NCBI GenBank assembly: GCA_934444895.1
Contig: CAKSDA010000041.1
Span: 1 to 13,249 of the forward strand
Source: an uncultured Eubacteriales bacterium
Lineage (GTDB): Bacteria; Bacillota; Clostridia; Oscillospirales; Acutalibacteraceae
Reading direction: 5' to 3'
Length of the DNA stretch: 13,249 bases
This document shows positions 12,186 through 13,249 of the stretch, in pieces (position 1 is the stretch's first letter; each line of letters starts with the position of its first letter). The notes under the pieces were generated by a model, which was not told the origin of the DNA, searched no databases, and was given only the letters and a program-made list of their open reading frames with translations. The translations under genes were made by a program, and so were the position numbers.

Positions 12186-13249
12186 ATGCATTGCGATTTT
12201 GCATTTATGGAAAAAGAACTGGATCTTAGACTCTGTCCTTCACAAAGTTTTGATGTAATAAAAAGAGAGATCATAATCGGCGGAAGAAAGGCCGATTTGT
12301 ATTTTATAGACGGATTCATTAAAGATGAAGTGTTTGAAAAAATAATGGAATTTCTTTTTAAAATAAAGCCGGACGAAATAAGCGGCATAGAAAATATGAA
12401 TGAATATTCAAAAAGATTTCTGCCGTATGTCGAAATATCGGTAAATTCCGATATGGACGCCGCCGCAACCAATGTTTTGTCAGGTCTTTGCCTGCTTATT
12501 ATAGACGGAATAAATGACGCACTTGAAATAGATACCCGTACCTATCCCACCAGATCTATAAGCGAACCCGAAAAGGATAGGTCAATGCGTGGCGCAAAGG
12601 ACGGATTTGTGGAAACACTTATTTATAACACCGCTCTTATAAGGCGCCGCGTCAGGGATTTTTCTCTCAGAATGGAATATTATCAGGTAGGCGACCGTTC
12701 AAAGGTGGATGTAGCCATATGCTTTTTAGATGGCAAAAGCAATATGAAAACGGTGGAAATTTTAAGAGATCGCCTTAAGAAAATTAAAATCAAAGGTGTT
12801 TCAATGACGCAGCAGGCTCTTTCCGAATCATTAATACCTACTTCGTTTTTTAACCCGTTCCCAAAAGTTAAGTTTACCGAAAGGCCGGATTACGCAAGCG
12901 CATGCTTGCTTGAGGGCAGGGTTATTCTGCTTATGGATAACTCACCTGCCGTTATGGTTTTGCCAACCTCGTTTGCGGATTTTACTAAAGAGGCCAACGA
13001 TTATTATTTTCCGCCTATCACAGCAACTTATATAAGGCTTACAAGACAGTTTATATCCCTTACAACAGTTTTTTTAACACCGCTGTTTTTACTTTTAATA
13101 AATAATCCTTCATATATACCGGAGTGGCTTGAATTTATAAAACTTTCCGAAACGCCGGCAATTCCGGTCTTTTTGCAGCTGCTTATTTTGGAATTTATAA
13201 TAGACGGACTTAGAATAGCCTCTCTTAACACCCCGGATAACCTTTCCAG
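12186..13249 (+). CDS. Spore germination protein, GerA/SpoVAF family (partial, 3' end cut)
   Basis: The frame from ATG 12186 is open for 354 codons to the window edge. The soluble N-terminal domain includes SFDVIKREIIIGGRKADLYF (21-40), then the family hallmark RTYPTRSISEPEKD (118-131) and MRGAKDGFVETLIYNTALIRRRVRD (134-158). TERPDYASACLLEGRVILLMDNSP (231-254) and two membrane segments (about 288-306 and 325-342) follow before the cut. This is the GerA receptor A-subunit/SpoVAF superfamily of the spore inner membrane. The N-terminal FDVI-REI-IGG-KA-LYFIDGF pattern favours SpoVAF over a classical GerAA, but no spoVA genes precede it. GGAGAGG at 12171-12177 (8-nt spacing) supports the start. 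It is separated from dut by 158 nt that holds repeats and an RBS hairpin. Confidence 0.9.
   Translation, partial: MHCDFAFMEKELDLRLCPSQSFDVIKREIIIGGRKADLYFIDGFIKDEVFEKIMEFLFKIKPDEISGIENMNEYSKRFLPYVEISVNSDMDAAATNVLSGLCLLIIDGINDALEIDTRTYPTRSISEPEKDRSMRGAKDGFVETLIYNTALIRRRVRDFSLRMEYYQVGDRSKVDVAICFLDGKSNMKTVEILRDRLKKIKIKGVSMTQQALSESLIPTSFFNPFPKVKFTERPDYASACLLEGRVILLMDNSPAVMVLPTSFADFTKEANDYYFPPITATYIRLTRQFISLTTVFLTPLFLLLINNPSYIPEWLEFIKLSETPAIPVFLQLLILEFIIDGLRIASLNTPDNLS

Noticed and set aside
12137..12472. Minus-strand frame overlapping the germination gene start
   Set aside because: It is antisense to a clear GerA-family frame, has no SD and shows no family pattern.
1..13249. CRISPR array, tRNA or insertion sequence
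   Set aside because: No regularly spaced long repeats, cloverleaf-like segments with a CCA/TTCRA pattern, or transposase frames were seen.

Overview
The window looks like a chromosomal segment of an AT-rich, endospore-forming Firmicute, most likely a gut-type clostridium of the Oscillospiraceae/Ruminococcaceae kind. The evidence is the strong AGGAGG-type ribosome binding sites, consensus sigma-A promoters (TTGAAT/TATAAT style), a SpoIIQ-like M23 protein, a GerA/SpoVAF-family germination protein and a clostridial-type adenylosuccinate synthetase. No tRNA, rRNA, CRISPR array, transposase or integrase was seen.

Layout: (1) 1-2800 holds a leader, a promoter, purA (start 327, not the longer frame) and yhaM in one short operon, followed by an intergenic stretch with a 10-bp inverted repeat and a strong bidirectional terminator. 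(2) 2896-3621, minus strand, encodes a membrane-anchored M23/LytM protein resembling SpoIIQ. (3) 3935-9769, plus strand, is a compact seven-gene phage-structural cassette: scaffold-like protein, N4-gp56 family major capsid protein, small coiled-coil head protein, fibre-like protein, connector-like protein, beta-rich nozzle/stopper-like protein and a 43-aa protein. It is closed by a 15-bp-stem terminator. (4) 9920-11252, minus strand, carries mntP and xpt. (5) 11509 onward, plus strand, carries dut and then a partial GerA/SpoVAF-family gene that runs off the right edge.

The cassette is the most unusual part. All its frames are open, its last four genes are tightly coupled, and a hairpin sits directly after the capsid gene. 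Yet no terminase, portal, tail-tube, lysis, integrase or repressor gene lies beside it; ordinary host genes flank it on both sides. It may be a decayed prophage with surprisingly intact frames or a retained (domesticated) capsid module. The sequence alone cannot separate these.

Purine and nucleotide metabolism recurs around it (purA, xpt, dut). The purA and xpt promoters share a nearly identical TTGAATTTT(T)CGGTT block containing the CCGAA core of a PurBox, which suggests a common regulator. Several other cis-elements deserve attention: an RBS-sequestering hairpin before the germination gene, a dyad exactly midway between the xpt and dut promoters, a 20-bp-period ATAAAA repeat after dut, and a structured leader before the capsid cassette.
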